Shown here: in pieces, positions 45,199 through 53,611 of the stretch
Numbering within the stretch: position 1 is the first letter of the stretch
Layout: every line of letters begins with the position of its first letter
Source of the DNA: Pseudomonas sp. R84
GTDB taxonomy: Bacteria; Pseudomonadota; Gammaproteobacteria; Pseudomonadales; Pseudomonadaceae
Direction: 5' to 3'
Assembly (NCBI RefSeq): GCF_009834515.1
Contig: NZ_CP019426.1
Coordinates: 372,001-436,000 of the forward strand
DNA length: 64,000 nucleotides
Made by a program: the position numbers and the translations under genes
Notes under the pieces: model-generated
What the model saw: only the letters and a program-made list of their open reading frames with translations
Databases searched by the model: none
Told to the model about the DNA's origin: nothing

Positions 45199-45612
45199 AT
45201 GGTTGCTCACCTGATTGAATTTGCCACTAACCACTACATTCTTGTCGGTATCTTCGTCGTACTGCTGGCTCTGCTGCTGGCGCACACGATGCAGGGCGGC
45301 GGTAAAAGCCTGAGCACCGGCGAGCTGACCGCGTTGGTCAACAAAGACGCAGGCGTGGTGGTGGACATCCGTCCGGCCAAGGATTTCGCTGCCGGCCACA
45401 TCGTTGGCGCGATCAACATTCCCCAGGACAAACTGGCTGCGCGCGTCGCCGAGCTGGAAAAACACAAGGCCAAGACCATTATTCTGGTCGACGCCCTGGG
45501 CCAGACCGCCGGCACCCACGCTCGCGAGCTGATGAAATCCGGCTTCACCGCCGCCAAGCTGTCCGGCGGGATTTCCAGCTGGAAAGGCGACAACCTGCCG
45601 TTGGTGAAGTGA
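45199..45612 (+). CDS. Membrane-anchored rhodanese-like protein without the catalytic Cys
   Basis: ATG 45199 (MVAHLIEF) gives 137 residues: one membrane helix (about 14-30), then a rhodanese fold with 'VVDIRPAKDFAAGHIVGAINIP'. The active loop, expected to start with Cys after 'ILVD', reads 'IILVDALGQTAGTHA', so the sulphur-carrying Cys is absent. It ends 'LSGGISSWKGDNLPLV'. The gene lies one base before grxC, in the order rhodanese-grxC-secB common in gammaproteobacteria. Confidence 0.9.
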   Translation: MVAHLIEFATNHYILVGIFVVLLALLLAHTMQGGGKSLSTGELTALVNKDAGVVVDIRPAKDFAAGHIVGAINIPQDKLAARVAELEKHKAKTIILVDALGQTAGTHARELMKSGFTAAKLSGGISSWKGDNLPLVK

Positions 45613-45613
45613 T

Positions 45614-45868
45614 ATGAGCGACGTCATCGTCTACTCCAGCGATTACTGCCCTTACTGCATGCGAGCCAAGCAATTGCTCGCGAACAAAGGTGTGGCCTTC
45701 GAAGAGATCAAGGTCGATGGCAAGCCGCAGATTCGTGCTGCCATGAGCCAGAAGGCCGGACGCACCTCCGTGCCGCAGATCTGGATCGGCGACAAGCACA
45801 TCGGCGGTTGTGATGATTTGTATGCCCTGGAGCGCGCGGGCAAACTCGACGCGCTGCTCAAGGCCTGA
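45614..45868 (+). CDS. grxC: Glutaredoxin 3
   Basis: An 84-residue dithiol glutaredoxin with CPYC active site near residues 11-14, 'TSVPQIWIGD' carrying the cis-Pro, and 'HIGGCDDLYALE' as glutathione-binding block. It reduces disulphides with glutathione. One base separates it from the rhodanese-like gene. Confidence 0.97.
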   Translation: MSDVIVYSSDYCPYCMRAKQLLANKGVAFEEIKVDGKPQIRAAMSQKAGRTSVPQIWIGDKHIGGCDDLYALERAGKLDALLKA

Positions 45869-45925
45869 ACGGCTGCACCCACGTACAGCACTCCCTAAAA
45901 GACCCAAGATCGATAAGGATCTGAG

Positions 45926-46411
45926 ATGACTGACCAACAGAACACTGCAGCCAGCGAAGAAGAAACCGCACCGCAATTCTCCTTGCAGCGCATCTACGTA
46001 CGCGACCTGTCCTTCGAAGCCCCGAAAAGCCCGGCGATCTTCCGCCAGCAGTGGGATCCGGCAGTCGCGCTGGATCTGAACACTCGCCAGAAAGCGCTGG
46101 AAGGTGATTTCTACGAAGTCGTGCTGACCCTGTCCGTCACCGTGAAAAACGGTGAAGAAGTCGCCTTCATCGCTGAAGTGCAACAGGCCGGTATCTTCCT
46201 GATCAAGAACCTCGACGCGGCTTCGATGAGCCACACCCTGGGTGCGTTCTGCCCGAACATCCTGTTCCCGTACGCGCGCGAAACCCTGGACAGCCTGGTG
46301 ACCCGCGGTTCGTTCCCGGCACTGATGCTGGCTCCGGTGAATTTCGATGCCCTGTACGCGCAAGAGCTGCAGCGCATGCAGGAAAGCGGCGAGACGCCAA
46401 CCGTTCAGTAA
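45926..46411 (+). CDS. secB: Protein-export chaperone SecB
   Basis: A 161-residue SecB. '[19 protein letters not shown]' (residues about 17-35) and '[16 protein letters not shown]', '[17 protein letters not shown]' are the conserved blocks. The tetramer delivers unfolded preproteins to SecA. It follows grxC by 57 bases and is followed by a REP pair before convergent trmL. Confidence 0.98.
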   Translation: MTDQQNTAASEEETAPQFSLQRIYVRDLSFEAPKSPAIFRQQWDPAVALDLNTRQKALEGDFYEVVLTLSVTVKNGEEVAFIAEVQQAGIFLIKNLDAASMSHTLGAFCPNILFPYARETLDSLVTRGSFPALMLAPVNFDALYAQELQRMQESGETPTVQ

Positions 46412-46431
46412 GACGGTTTAGCAACACCCCA

Positions 46432-46520
46432 TGTGGGAGCGAGCCTGCTCGCGATAGCGGTCTGTCAGACACATCAATGTTGACTGACACTCCGTAATCG
46501 CGAGCAGGCTCGCTCCCACA
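46432..46520. repeat. REP pair, copy 3
   Basis: TGTGGGAGCGAGCCTGCTCGCGAT and the inverse ATCGCGAGCAGGCTCGCTCCCACA are a perfect pair around TCTGTCAG/TGACTGACA. It lies between the convergent secB and trmL ends, where it could act as a transcription barrier. Confidence 0.93.
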
Positions 46521-46534
46521 TTTGTTTTGTAGTG

Positions 46535-46990
46535 TTATTTAAAGTCGTTCTGGCGCCAGGCTTCGTACACAGCGACGGCCACGGTGTTGGACAGGTTCAG
46601 GCTGCGGCAGCCTTCGCGCATCGGCAGGCGCAAGCGCTGGTCGGCAGGCAGGGCGTCGAGCACGTCCGCCGGCAGCCCACGGCTTTCCGGGCCGAACAGA
46701 AACGCATCCCCGGGTACGAATGCGGCATCATGGAACGGCCGCGAGCCCTTGGTGGTAAACGCGAACAGTCGCGGGTTGCCGAGGCTTTCCAGGCAACTGG
46801 CCAGGTCCGCATGACGTTGCAGCGTGGCATATTCGTGGTAGTCGAGACCGGCACGGCGCAAGCGCTTGTCGTCCATCTCGAAGCCCAACGGTTCGATCAA
46901 ATGCAGGTGGCAGCCGCTGTTGGCGCACAGCCTGATAACGTTGCCGGTATTCGGCGGAATTTCTGGTTGAAAAAGGATGACGTGAAACAT
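46535..46990 (-). CDS. trmL: tRNA (cytidine/uridine-34) 2'-O-methyltransferase TrmL
   Basis: A 151-residue SPOUT enzyme methylating the wobble base of leucine tRNAs. 'MFHVILFQPEIPPNTGNVIRLC' is its standard start, and 'LFGPESRGLP' and 'RLPMREGCRSLNLSNTVAVAVYE' form the knot and SAM site. The longer frame to 47485 is excluded. Its ATG lies back to back with the start of the divergent gene (CATG). Confidence 0.96.
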   Translation of the reverse strand: MFHVILFQPEIPPNTGNVIRLCANSGCHLHLIEPLGFEMDDKRLRRAGLDYHEYATLQRHADLASCLESLGNPRLFAFTTKGSRPFHDAAFVPGDAFLFGPESRGLPADVLDALPADQRLRLPMREGCRSLNLSNTVAVAVYEAWRQNDFK

Positions 46991-47429
46991 GCACGGCTCC
47001 GAAGGTAAAGATGAGCGGCATTCTACGCCGCCTGTGGACAACCGTTCGAAACTATTCCCGCGAGTCATCGGTTCGCTGGCGATTGTCGGCGTGATGATTG
47101 GCTTGATGATTGGTCGCCTGACCACGCCGGATCCGACGGTGTTGCAGCAGGTTGACGTGACTGACGGCGGGTTGGTGGTGTGGTTCAACAATGAGCCCAA
47201 GCTGCACGGCGAGATCATCGACGGCACGGTGGCGCTGTTGTTCCAGGCTGAAGGCCCTGCGCAGAAGGGCCAGTTCAAACTCAACGGCAAGGACGTGAAC
47301 TGGCGTACGCGCAAAAGTGACGGTGGCTTGCTGCTGACGGTGCTGGCTGCGCGGCCGCTGCAGGGTGAGTGGACAGGCAGCGAGGCCGAGGACCGCTGGC
47401 GGCTGGAGATTCGACTGCAAACGGACTGA
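46989..47429 (+). CDS. Single-TM hypothetical envelope protein
   Basis: Up to 146 residues from ATG 46989, which overlaps the trmL start on the other strand. A GTG at 47034 would shorten it by 15. One membrane helix lies at about residues 27-45 after a basic segment; the rest (about 100 residues) is beta-rich and exported by topology. No family is recognised. Confidence 0.65.
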   Translation: MHGSEGKDERHSTPPVDNRSKLFPRVIGSLAIVGVMIGLMIGRLTTPDPTVLQQVDVTDGGLVVWFNNEPKLHGEIIDGTVALLFQAEGPAQKGQFKLNGKDVNWRTRKSDGGLLLTVLAARPLQGEWTGSEAEDRWRLEIRLQTD

Positions 47430-47620
47430 TTGTAAAATTCCCGTCCTTCTCGTGCTCTCCTACATTTCGTGGCGTTGTTTCTCACTGCGCCAGTCTGCCT
47501 TTCCTATCTCCTTCAACACTTGCGCACGCTACCGTAGGCTCCTCTTTCAGATCGGCAGGATGCCGATCCCTTCGTCCCTTAGGCAAATGCGAAGGGCGAC
47601 TTTTTCAAGGATGAAAAAAC

Positions 47621-49591
47621 ATGCCAGTAAAACCACCGCGCGGTGGCGGTACCCACGTGGATGTTCCCGGCAGCTCGAATCGATCGGTGGAAGTGGACAC
47701 TTCGCTCCCCGGTCCCTCAGGCCGCAGAGGCGTCGACTCAGGTATTACTTTCGACAATCCGCATTCGCGCGCCGGCGCTACAGACATTGATGTCATCCAT
47801 CCGGCTCCGGCCGTCGTCGTTCAGACGATTCCCGCTGAAACTCGTCTGCCAGCATCTCAGCCTTCGCTGGATCATTACGTAGTCAATGCCCGGGCGATAC
47901 TTCCAGAAATCAACAGTGAAGGTTTAAGGGTTTTTAACAAGCGAACTTACGCTGATGTGGCCGGTGGCGACCTTGTTCTTGTCGCCGTGGATCCGCAAAC
48001 GGGATTGCATCGAGCCCGACGCACAAGCGAGTTGCTTTTGGGGCCGGTGATGCTGCGCGATGCCGACAGCGGCATCTGGTACCAGCGTGAGGTCGTTGAG
48101 CCAGCCACTCGAGCGCAGATCAAACAGTATTTTCCGGATTCGACCGATCAACACGCAGATGACTTTATCGCCCGGTTCAGTGACAAGGATGTGGCGGATG
48201 TGGAGCTTAAACGTATTCAGCTCGGGCTACCGCAACTGGGCAGCGAACACGTCAGCATCCCGAACCACCAAAATCACGTACCCGAGTCCCATGAGATATC
48301 TGAGGCGTTTGGCATGTGGACCAGGCTACGCCAATTGTACAAGTGGCAAGGTGAGCCTGATCAGCGGGTCTATAACGATGGGCGGCTGTCGGGTTTCAAG
48401 CTGGATATCAATCTCACGCTATGGCCAGTCGATAAGTTGCTTTCATTGAAGTTCAACTCAGTCGTTTCTCTTACGTTAAGAGGTCATGCACCGCTGAACC
48501 CTGAGGTGTTTTTTGCGCAGTTTCCAAACATTGAAAGTCTGACGGTAACAAGCCAGTTAATCACCAGAAGATCCTTCGGCGCCTCTATATATGAGCGTGC
48601 TTACTCAAGATTCAATATGGATTCGCGCTTTACCGAGCAATTAGTGAAGCTCCCCCGTTTAAGAGAATTGAGCCTGCAGGATTGTGACTTACAGGATGAT
48701 TTTTCGCTGAGGGGCATGACCAGATTGCAGGTGTTGAGGCTTGGTAGAATACAGGCGGCAAGGCTGAGTTATTATCCCGACGACTTGCGCGCTCAGTTGT
48801 TTCTTCAACACCCGAGCGTTGTTTTGCTAACGGATCCTGACATCTCCGGGATGACCGAGTTGCGCGTGTTGGACCTGACAGGAGCCGGAATACACCGAAT
48901 CCCTATCGGGCTTGATGCCGACAGCGGGCCGTCAAGCCTGGAAATATTGAGGCTAGGCGACAATGCGCTTTCTGTCGCACCTTCACTCAAAGCAATGACT
49001 GCGTTGCAGGAGCTGGATCTTTCCAACATGAGGTTAGACAGATTTCCGGAGGGCATCACCCCTGAGATTCCGGGGAAGGTGTTGAATCTGGCGAACAATC
49101 GCATTACCTCGATCCCGGAATCCGTTGAACTCAGAGCAGGCTTTAATCTCATCGGCAATCCAATAACGGACCCGGCCTCACTCCGGCGGTTAATACGCGC
49201 ACGGATAAAAACTGACTCCGATATTTGGCTGGGAGCGGAAAGTAATGATTCGTCGGCAAATCTTTGGTTGCAGCATGTGCCGGCAGGAGAAGTGCCTAAA
49301 AAACTGGAACTCTGGGACAGCGTTGGCCATCTTTCGGGCGGGCTCCGCAAACTGAGCCGCACGCCTGAGTTTCACGTTGAGTATCCGCTTCTGCAGCGGC
49401 GGGTCTGGTGGTTTCTCGAGGTCTACGTCAAAGCTGACGCCGGCGAAAAGGCACGGCTGACGGACATTCTGATCAATGAACCCAGCCCTGGGAAAATGCT
49501 GGACCGGCTTGAAGCAGAGATACGGGAAAATGATTCGGGGCGGCAAAACCAGCCCCTGCACCACTTACCCAAACGTCCGAAGCTTGATTAA
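47621..49591 (+). CDS. LRR protein with NEL-like C-terminus, probable truncated effector-type ubiquitin ligase
   Basis: A 656-residue protein. The first roughly 95 residues are Pro/Gly/Ser-rich and unstructured. Several leucine-rich repeats run at about residues 335-505 ('LRELSLQDCDL', 'LRVLDLTGAGIHRIPIGL', 'LQELDLSNMRLDRFPEGI'). The part from about 545 ('WLQHVPAGEVPKKLELWDSVG...', then 'PLLQRRVWWFLEVYVKADA') matches the start of NEL domains of IpaH/SspH ligases in Pseudomonas LRR proteins. The region where the catalytic Cys-x-Asp should follow reads 'EPSPGKMLDRLEAEI' with no Cys, and the protein ends soon after. It has no Sec signal. AT content is higher than in neighbours. Confidence 0.72.
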   Translation: MPVKPPRGGGTHVDVPGSSNRSVEVDTSLPGPSGRRGVDSGITFDNPHSRAGATDIDVIHPAPAVVVQTIPAETRLPASQPSLDHYVVNARAILPEINSEGLRVFNKRTYADVAGGDLVLVAVDPQTGLHRARRTSELLLGPVMLRDADSGIWYQREVVEPATRAQIKQYFPDSTDQHADDFIARFSDKDVADVELKRIQLGLPQLGSEHVSIPNHQNHVPESHEISEAFGMWTRLRQLYKWQGEPDQRVYNDGRLSGFKLDINLTLWPVDKLLSLKFNSVVSLTLRGHAPLNPEVFFAQFPNIESLTVTSQLITRRSFGASIYERAYSRFNMDSRFTEQLVKLPRLRELSLQDCDLQDDFSLRGMTRLQVLRLGRIQAARLSYYPDDLRAQLFLQHPSVVLLTDPDISGMTELRVLDLTGAGIHRIPIGLDADSGPSSLEILRLGDNALSVAPSLKAMTALQELDLSNMRLDRFPEGITPEIPGKVLNLANNRITSIPESVELRAGFNLIGNPITDPASLRRLIRARIKTDSDIWLGAESNDSSANLWLQHVPAGEVPKKLELWDSVGHLSGGLRKLSRTPEFHVEYPLLQRRVWWFLEVYVKADAGEKARLTDILINEPSPGKMLDRLEAEIRENDSGRQNQPLHHLPKRPKLD

Positions 49592-49617
49592 AGCCGGGCT
49601 GAACGCCTCGGCGAGTG

Positions 49618-49826
49618 GTGTAAAAGCGGGAATCCCTGACCTGCCTGTATCAGGGTTCCCAAAACGGCTGGACTTCGCTGCGAGCGTCGGTCCGGTGTAA
49701 AGAGGGAACCCCCGGCCTGCCTGTACCAAGGATCCCAAAAGGGTGGGCTCGTCGCGTTGCGGTATGAGCCCGATGTAAAGAGGGGAATCCCCGGCCTGCC
49801 TGTACCAAGGTCCCCGAAACGGGTGG
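49618..49826. repeat. Tandem repeat, about 78-bp period, under three copies
   Basis: Three units starting with GTGTAAA-like sequence at about 49618, 49695 and 49772 share GGGAAnCCCnGnCCTGCCTGTA and then GGnTCCC-like sequence. The units are about 77-78 bases apart, so a reading frame passes through all of them on either strand. They begin 27 bases after the LRR gene stop. Confidence 0.8.
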
Positions 49827-49907
49827 TGAAACGAATCACCTGTAAGAGGTATTGCAGGGGGCGTGCCAGGTTTTAATCTGCTGAAACAAAAAAGCTGGTC
49901 AGAAACG

Positions 49908-49934
49908 CGAAAGCCCCGTACATCGGGGCTTTTG
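49908..49934. terminator. Bidirectional intrinsic terminator
   Basis: AAAGCCCCG and CGGGGCTTTT form a nine-pair stem around TACAT, with T-run on the plus side. It would stop transcripts from the LRR gene and its tandem repeats. Confidence 0.85.
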
Positions 49935-50032
49935 TGTTGATGAAAAAAGGGTTTTCAGTGTTATTAGGGGGAAGTGTGGCGATGCGGCTGTGCGCGATCG
50001 CGGGTCATTGTGCATTGATGCGGTGCACGGCG

Positions 50033-50198
50033 GCCCCTCACCCTAACCCTCTCCCTGAGGGAGAGGGGACTGACCGAGTTGCCCGGTCAAGTTACGTCGA
50101 CCTGAAATACCGAGCCGAGCTCAGGCCTTTTACATCACACTGCAATCGGCTCCCTTTCCCCCTCTCCCCCATGGGGGAGAGGGCTGGGGTGAGGGGGA
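50033..50198. repeat. Palindrome-ended dispersed repeat, copy A
   Basis: CCCTCACCCTAACCCTCTCCC... at the left end pairs with ...GGGAGAGGGCTGGGGTGAGGG at the right. The inside shares GACTGACCGAGTT, TCGACCTGAAAT, GAGCTCAGG and ATCGGCTCC with copies B and C. Lies downstream of ntrC. Confidence 0.88.
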
Positions 50199-50237
50199 TG
50201 GATCCTGAGTACACAACCACTCTCAAGCGAACAAGGT

Positions 50238-51674
50238 TTAACCCTCATCCCCCTCATCATCATCCCCACCATCCACCTTCATTCCCAGTTCCTTGATCTT
50301 GCGCGTCAGGGTATTACGCCCCCAACCCAGCAAAACGGCAGCATCACGCCGACGTCCGGCGGTGTGTTTCAGCGCCGTCTCGATCATGATCCGCTCAAAC
50401 GCTGGCACCGCGCTGTCGAGCAAACTCGACTGGCCACGCGCCAAGGCCTGGTCGGCCCATTGACGCAACGCCTGCTCCCAGTTGGTCACCGGTGCCGAAT
50501 CCTGCGGCAGGTTCAGCAGTTCTGGCGGCAGGTCGCTGATGTGCACTTCGCGCCCGGACGCCATCACGGTGATCCAGCGGCAGGTGTTCTCCAGCTGACG
50601 CACGTTGCCGCCCCACGGCAGGTTCTTCAGATATTCCTCGGTCTCGCTTTTCAGCAGTTTCGGCTCGACCGCCAGTTCCTGCGCGGCGCGGCTGAGGAAG
50701 TGCTTGGCCAGGGTCGGGATGTCTTCGCGACGGTCCGACAGGCGCGGAATGTGGATGCGGATCACGTTGAGGCGATGGAACAAGTCCTCACGGAATTTGC
50801 CGGCATGGACGAGGGTTTCCAGATTCTGGTGCGTCGCCGCAATGATGCGCACGTCGACCTTGACCGGGACATGGCCGCCAACACGATAGAACTCGCCGTC
50901 GGCCAAGACCCGCAGCAGGCGCGTCTGGGTGTCGGCCGGCATGTCGCCGATTTCATCGAGGAACAGCGTGCCGCCGTCAGCCTGTTCAAAGCGCCCGCGA
51001 CGCAGGTTCGCCGCACCGGTGAACGCGCCTTTTTCGTGGCCGAACAGCTCGGATTCCATCAGATCCTTGGGGATCGCCGCCATGTTCAGCGCGATGAACG
51101 GCGAGGCCGCGCGCGGGCTGTGGCGGTGCAGGGCATGGGCGACCAGTTCTTTACCGGTGCCGGATTCGCCGTTGATCAGCACGGTGATGTTGGAGTGGCT
51201 CAAGCGGCCGATGGCGCGAAACACTTCCTGCATCGCCGGCGCTTCACCGATGATTTCCGGGGTGCGGGTCAGTGCCGGCACGACTTCCAGGCCTTGCTGT
51301 TCTTGCGCGTGCTGATTGGCACGCTTGACCAGCGACACCGCTTCATCAACGTCGAACGGCTTCGGCAGGTACTCGAACGCGCCGCCCTGATACGAGGCGA
51401 CAGCGCTGTCCAGATCGGAGTGAGCGGTCATGATGATGACCGGCAACCGTGGATGCTGCTCGCGAATCCGCGCCAGAAGGTCCAGACCACTGGCACCCGG
51501 CATGCGGATATCGGAAATGATCACGTCAGGCTGCTGACGGGCCAGGCGACTCATCACGCCATCAGCGCTGTCGAAGCTCTGGGTGGTCATGCCTTCCTGC
51601 TGCAAGGCTTTTTCCAGAACCCAACGGATAGAACGGTCGTCATCGACGATCCACACGGTTTCACTACGGCTCAT
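50238..51674 (-). CDS. ntrC: Nitrogen regulation response regulator NtrC
   Basis: A 478-residue sigma-54 activator. Receiver with phosphoacceptor Asp near residue 55 ('VIISDIRMPG'), AAA+ domain with 'GESGTGKELVA' (Walker A), the sigma-54-contacting 'GAFTGA' loop and 'GGTLFLDEIGDMP' (Walker B), and a Fis-type helix-turn-helix at the C-terminus ('RRRDAAVLLGWGRNTLTRKIKELG'). It overlaps ntrB by four bases. Targets should include glnA and ntrBC. Confidence 0.98.
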   Translation of the reverse strand: MSRSETVWIVDDDRSIRWVLEKALQQEGMTTQSFDSADGVMSRLARQQPDVIISDIRMPGASGLDLLARIREQHPRLPVIIMTAHSDLDSAVASYQGGAFEYLPKPFDVDEAVSLVKRANQHAQEQQGLEVVPALTRTPEIIGEAPAMQEVFRAIGRLSHSNITVLINGESGTGKELVAHALHRHSPRAASPFIALNMAAIPKDLMESELFGHEKGAFTGAANLRRGRFEQADGGTLFLDEIGDMPADTQTRLLRVLADGEFYRVGGHVPVKVDVRIIAATHQNLETLVHAGKFREDLFHRLNVIRIHIPRLSDRREDIPTLAKHFLSRAAQELAVEPKLLKSETEEYLKNLPWGGNVRQLENTCRWITVMASGREVHISDLPPELLNLPQDSAPVTNWEQALRQWADQALARGQSSLLDSAVPAFERIMIETALKHTAGRRRDAAVLLGWGRNTLTRKIKELGMKVDGGDDDEGDEG

Positions 51675-52756
51675 GTCGATGTGGCTCCTTGTTCCAGTGG
51701 CAGAAAGATCGAGAAGGTGGTGTGGCCTGGATGGCTGTCACACTCGATCAGGCCCTGGTGCTGGCTGATGATGTTCTGGGTAATGGCCAGGCCGAGTCCG
51801 GTACCGTCCGGGCGTCCGCTGACCATGGGAAAGAAAATGGTTTCCTGAAGTTCCGCCGGGATCCCGGGGCCGTTGTCGATGATCTCGATCTTGGTCACCA
51901 GGCGATGGCGGATGTGGCCGATGGTGAACTGGCGCATGGCGCGGGTGCGCAGGCTGATGCGGCCAAGACGCAGCTCGTTCTGGCTGCTGATCGCCTGCAT
52001 CGCGTTGCGCACGATGTTCAACACCGCCTGAATCATTTGCTCGCGGTCGATCAAGACGTCGGGAATACTTGGGTCGTAATCGCGCACCAAGGTGATGCAG
52101 CCCTGGCTTTCGGCTTCGACCAGTTGGCAGACGCGCTCGAGCACTTCGTGGACGTTGCACATGGCCAGCGACGGCAGCTTGTTCGAGCCGAGCATGCGGT
52201 CGACCAGATTGCGCAGGCGGTCGGCCTCTTCAATGATCACGTTGGTGTAATCGCGCAGGCTGTCTTCCGGCAGCTCGCGGGCCAGCAATTGCGCGGCGCC
52301 ACGGATGCCTCCGAGCGGGTTCTTGATCTCGTGGGCAAGGCCGCGCACCAGCATCTTGCTGGTTTCCTGCTTGGACAGCTGCGCCTCTTCCTTGGTGATC
52401 CGCAGCAGGCGGTCACGCGGATGGACTTCCAGCAGGAGCATGGTCGCGCCGTTACTGAGGATCGGCGTCACCGCGTAATCAACGGTCAAGGTCTGGCCGG
52501 TGAGCGCGGTGAGCATGGCTTCGCGTTTGGTAAACGGATGCGCCTGTTCCACCGCCTGGCGCAGGGAATTCAGCGCCTCGGTGGATTCAGTGAACAGCTC
52601 GCTGATGAACTGGCCATGGCTGCGCTGCCCGCTGATGGCGAGCAGCATCTCCGCCGCCGGGTTCATGTACTCGAGGCGCAATTCGGCGTCGAGCAGGATA
52701 GTGGCGGTGGTCAGGTTGTCGAGCAGCAAACGGTGGATTGCGTCGCTAATGGTCAT
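51671..52756 (-). CDS. ntrB: Nitrogen regulation sensor kinase/phosphatase NtrB
   Basis: ATG 52756 gives 361 residues. PAS-like N-terminal sensor (to about 120), phosphoacceptor His in 'VRGLAHEIKNPLGGIRGAAQLL' near 137, and ATPase motifs N 'AVLNIVRNAMQAI', G1 'IEIIDNGPGIPAEL' and G2 'DGTGLGLAITQNII'. It is cytoplasmic and controlled by PII. An NtrC-like box lies about 200 bases upstream. Confidence 0.97.
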   Translation of the reverse strand: MTISDAIHRLLLDNLTTATILLDAELRLEYMNPAAEMLLAISGQRSHGQFISELFTESTEALNSLRQAVEQAHPFTKREAMLTALTGQTLTVDYAVTPILSNGATMLLLEVHPRDRLLRITKEEAQLSKQETSKMLVRGLAHEIKNPLGGIRGAAQLLARELPEDSLRDYTNVIIEEADRLRNLVDRMLGSNKLPSLAMCNVHEVLERVCQLVEAESQGCITLVRDYDPSIPDVLIDREQMIQAVLNIVRNAMQAISSQNELRLGRISLRTRAMRQFTIGHIRHRLVTKIEIIDNGPGIPAELQETIFFPMVSGRPDGTGLGLAITQNIISQHQGLIECDSHPGHTTFSIFLPLEQGATST

Positions 52757-52955
52757 CGGAGCCTCTTTTGGGGGCGGAGCGTGCGCAACAAGCAAGCGTC
52801 GGTATCGGGAAAATGCAAAAACCAAACCAAGGCTCCGAAAAGAAGCGTTTAACCCTTGAAACAGCCGTTTGACGCTCGTTTGCGTGGCACAGGGCCAGCT
52901 CTCACGGGTAGTTTCGAACCAAAATGGGTTGGAATGTGAGTACGGTGCAGCCTAT

Positions 52956-52972
52956 TGCACCAATATAGTGCG
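52956..52972. promoter_or_regulatory. NtrC-binding-site-like sequence
   Basis: TGCACCAATATAGTGCG matches the enteric NtrC site (TGCACCAACATGGTGC) at all but two core positions. It is between the DUF4124 genes and ntrB. A neighbouring GGTGCA/TGCACC inverted repeat (52944-52961) overlaps it. Binding is an inference from the pattern. Confidence 0.55.
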
Positions 52973-52987
52973 CAAAGCTGAGCGGCG

Positions 52988-53611
52988 TTAGAAGAAACGC
53001 AGGAAGGGGTTTTTCGGCTCGGGCGGTTTGTCTTTCAGCGGGCATTCCGGGCGTACGCCATAATCCTCCTTGGTGCAGGGTTTGACCTGACGCTTCTGCG
53101 CAAGCGAGATGCGCAGCATATGGAAGGGCTGGTTGGCCGTGCGTTCGACGGTACGGCCTTCGGTGTCAAGGATTTCCACGGAAAGGTTGTGGCTGCCACG
53201 ATCGATATTGGTCAGCGGGAACACAGGACTGAGGCCGGGTTCGCCGGTGGCTTGGCCATCCAGCAGCAGGCGATAGCGGTGACCGCGTTGCAGGCCGGGT
53301 TCGCTGGTAACGCTGACGATGATTTCGCCAGCGCTGCTGCGAATGGTTGCATCGGGTTCAGGCACCAGAATGCGCAGCATGTCGTAGTGGAAGGGCGGTT
53401 GCTCCGGGGATTTTTTCGCGGTGGTGATCGGCGCGGCGGCGGTGGGGTTGGCCGGCATGCGGTTACTGGTGGCGATCGGCACTCGCTTGGCATTGCCGCG
53501 CGGTTGGTAGGTGTAGACGCGATTGCCTTGCACGTCGGTATAAGTGAAGACCTCGGCTGAGGCTTGCAGCGGCATCAGCGCCGACAGGACGAACAACCAC
53601 GCGCGGATCAT
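52988..53611 (-). CDS. DUF4124 family exported protein 1
   Basis: A 207-residue protein with signal peptide (cut after 'QASAE'). 'VFTYTDVQGNRVYTYQP' near residues 22-38 is the DUF4124 motif (Y.D..G...Y). The middle has a domain ending 'NLSVEILDTEGRTVERT', shared with the next gene; the end is basic and Pro-rich. It overlaps its paralogue by four bases. Function is unknown; such genes sit near ntrB and glnA in Pseudomonas. Confidence 0.82.
   Translation of the reverse strand: MIRAWLFVLSALMPLQASAEVFTYTDVQGNRVYTYQPRGNAKRVPIATSNRMPANPTAAAPITTAKKSPEQPPFHYDMLRILVPEPDATIRSSAGEIIVSVTSEPGLQRGHRYRLLLDGQATGEPGLSPVFPLTNIDRGSHNLSVEILDTEGRTVERTANQPFHMLRISLAQKRQVKPCTKEDYGVRPECPLKDKPPEPKNPFLRFF

Noticed and set aside
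49934..50296. Plus-strand frame of 120 codons downstream of the LRR gene
   Set aside because: It is mostly inside dispersed repeat copy A and has repeat-derived Pro/His composition.
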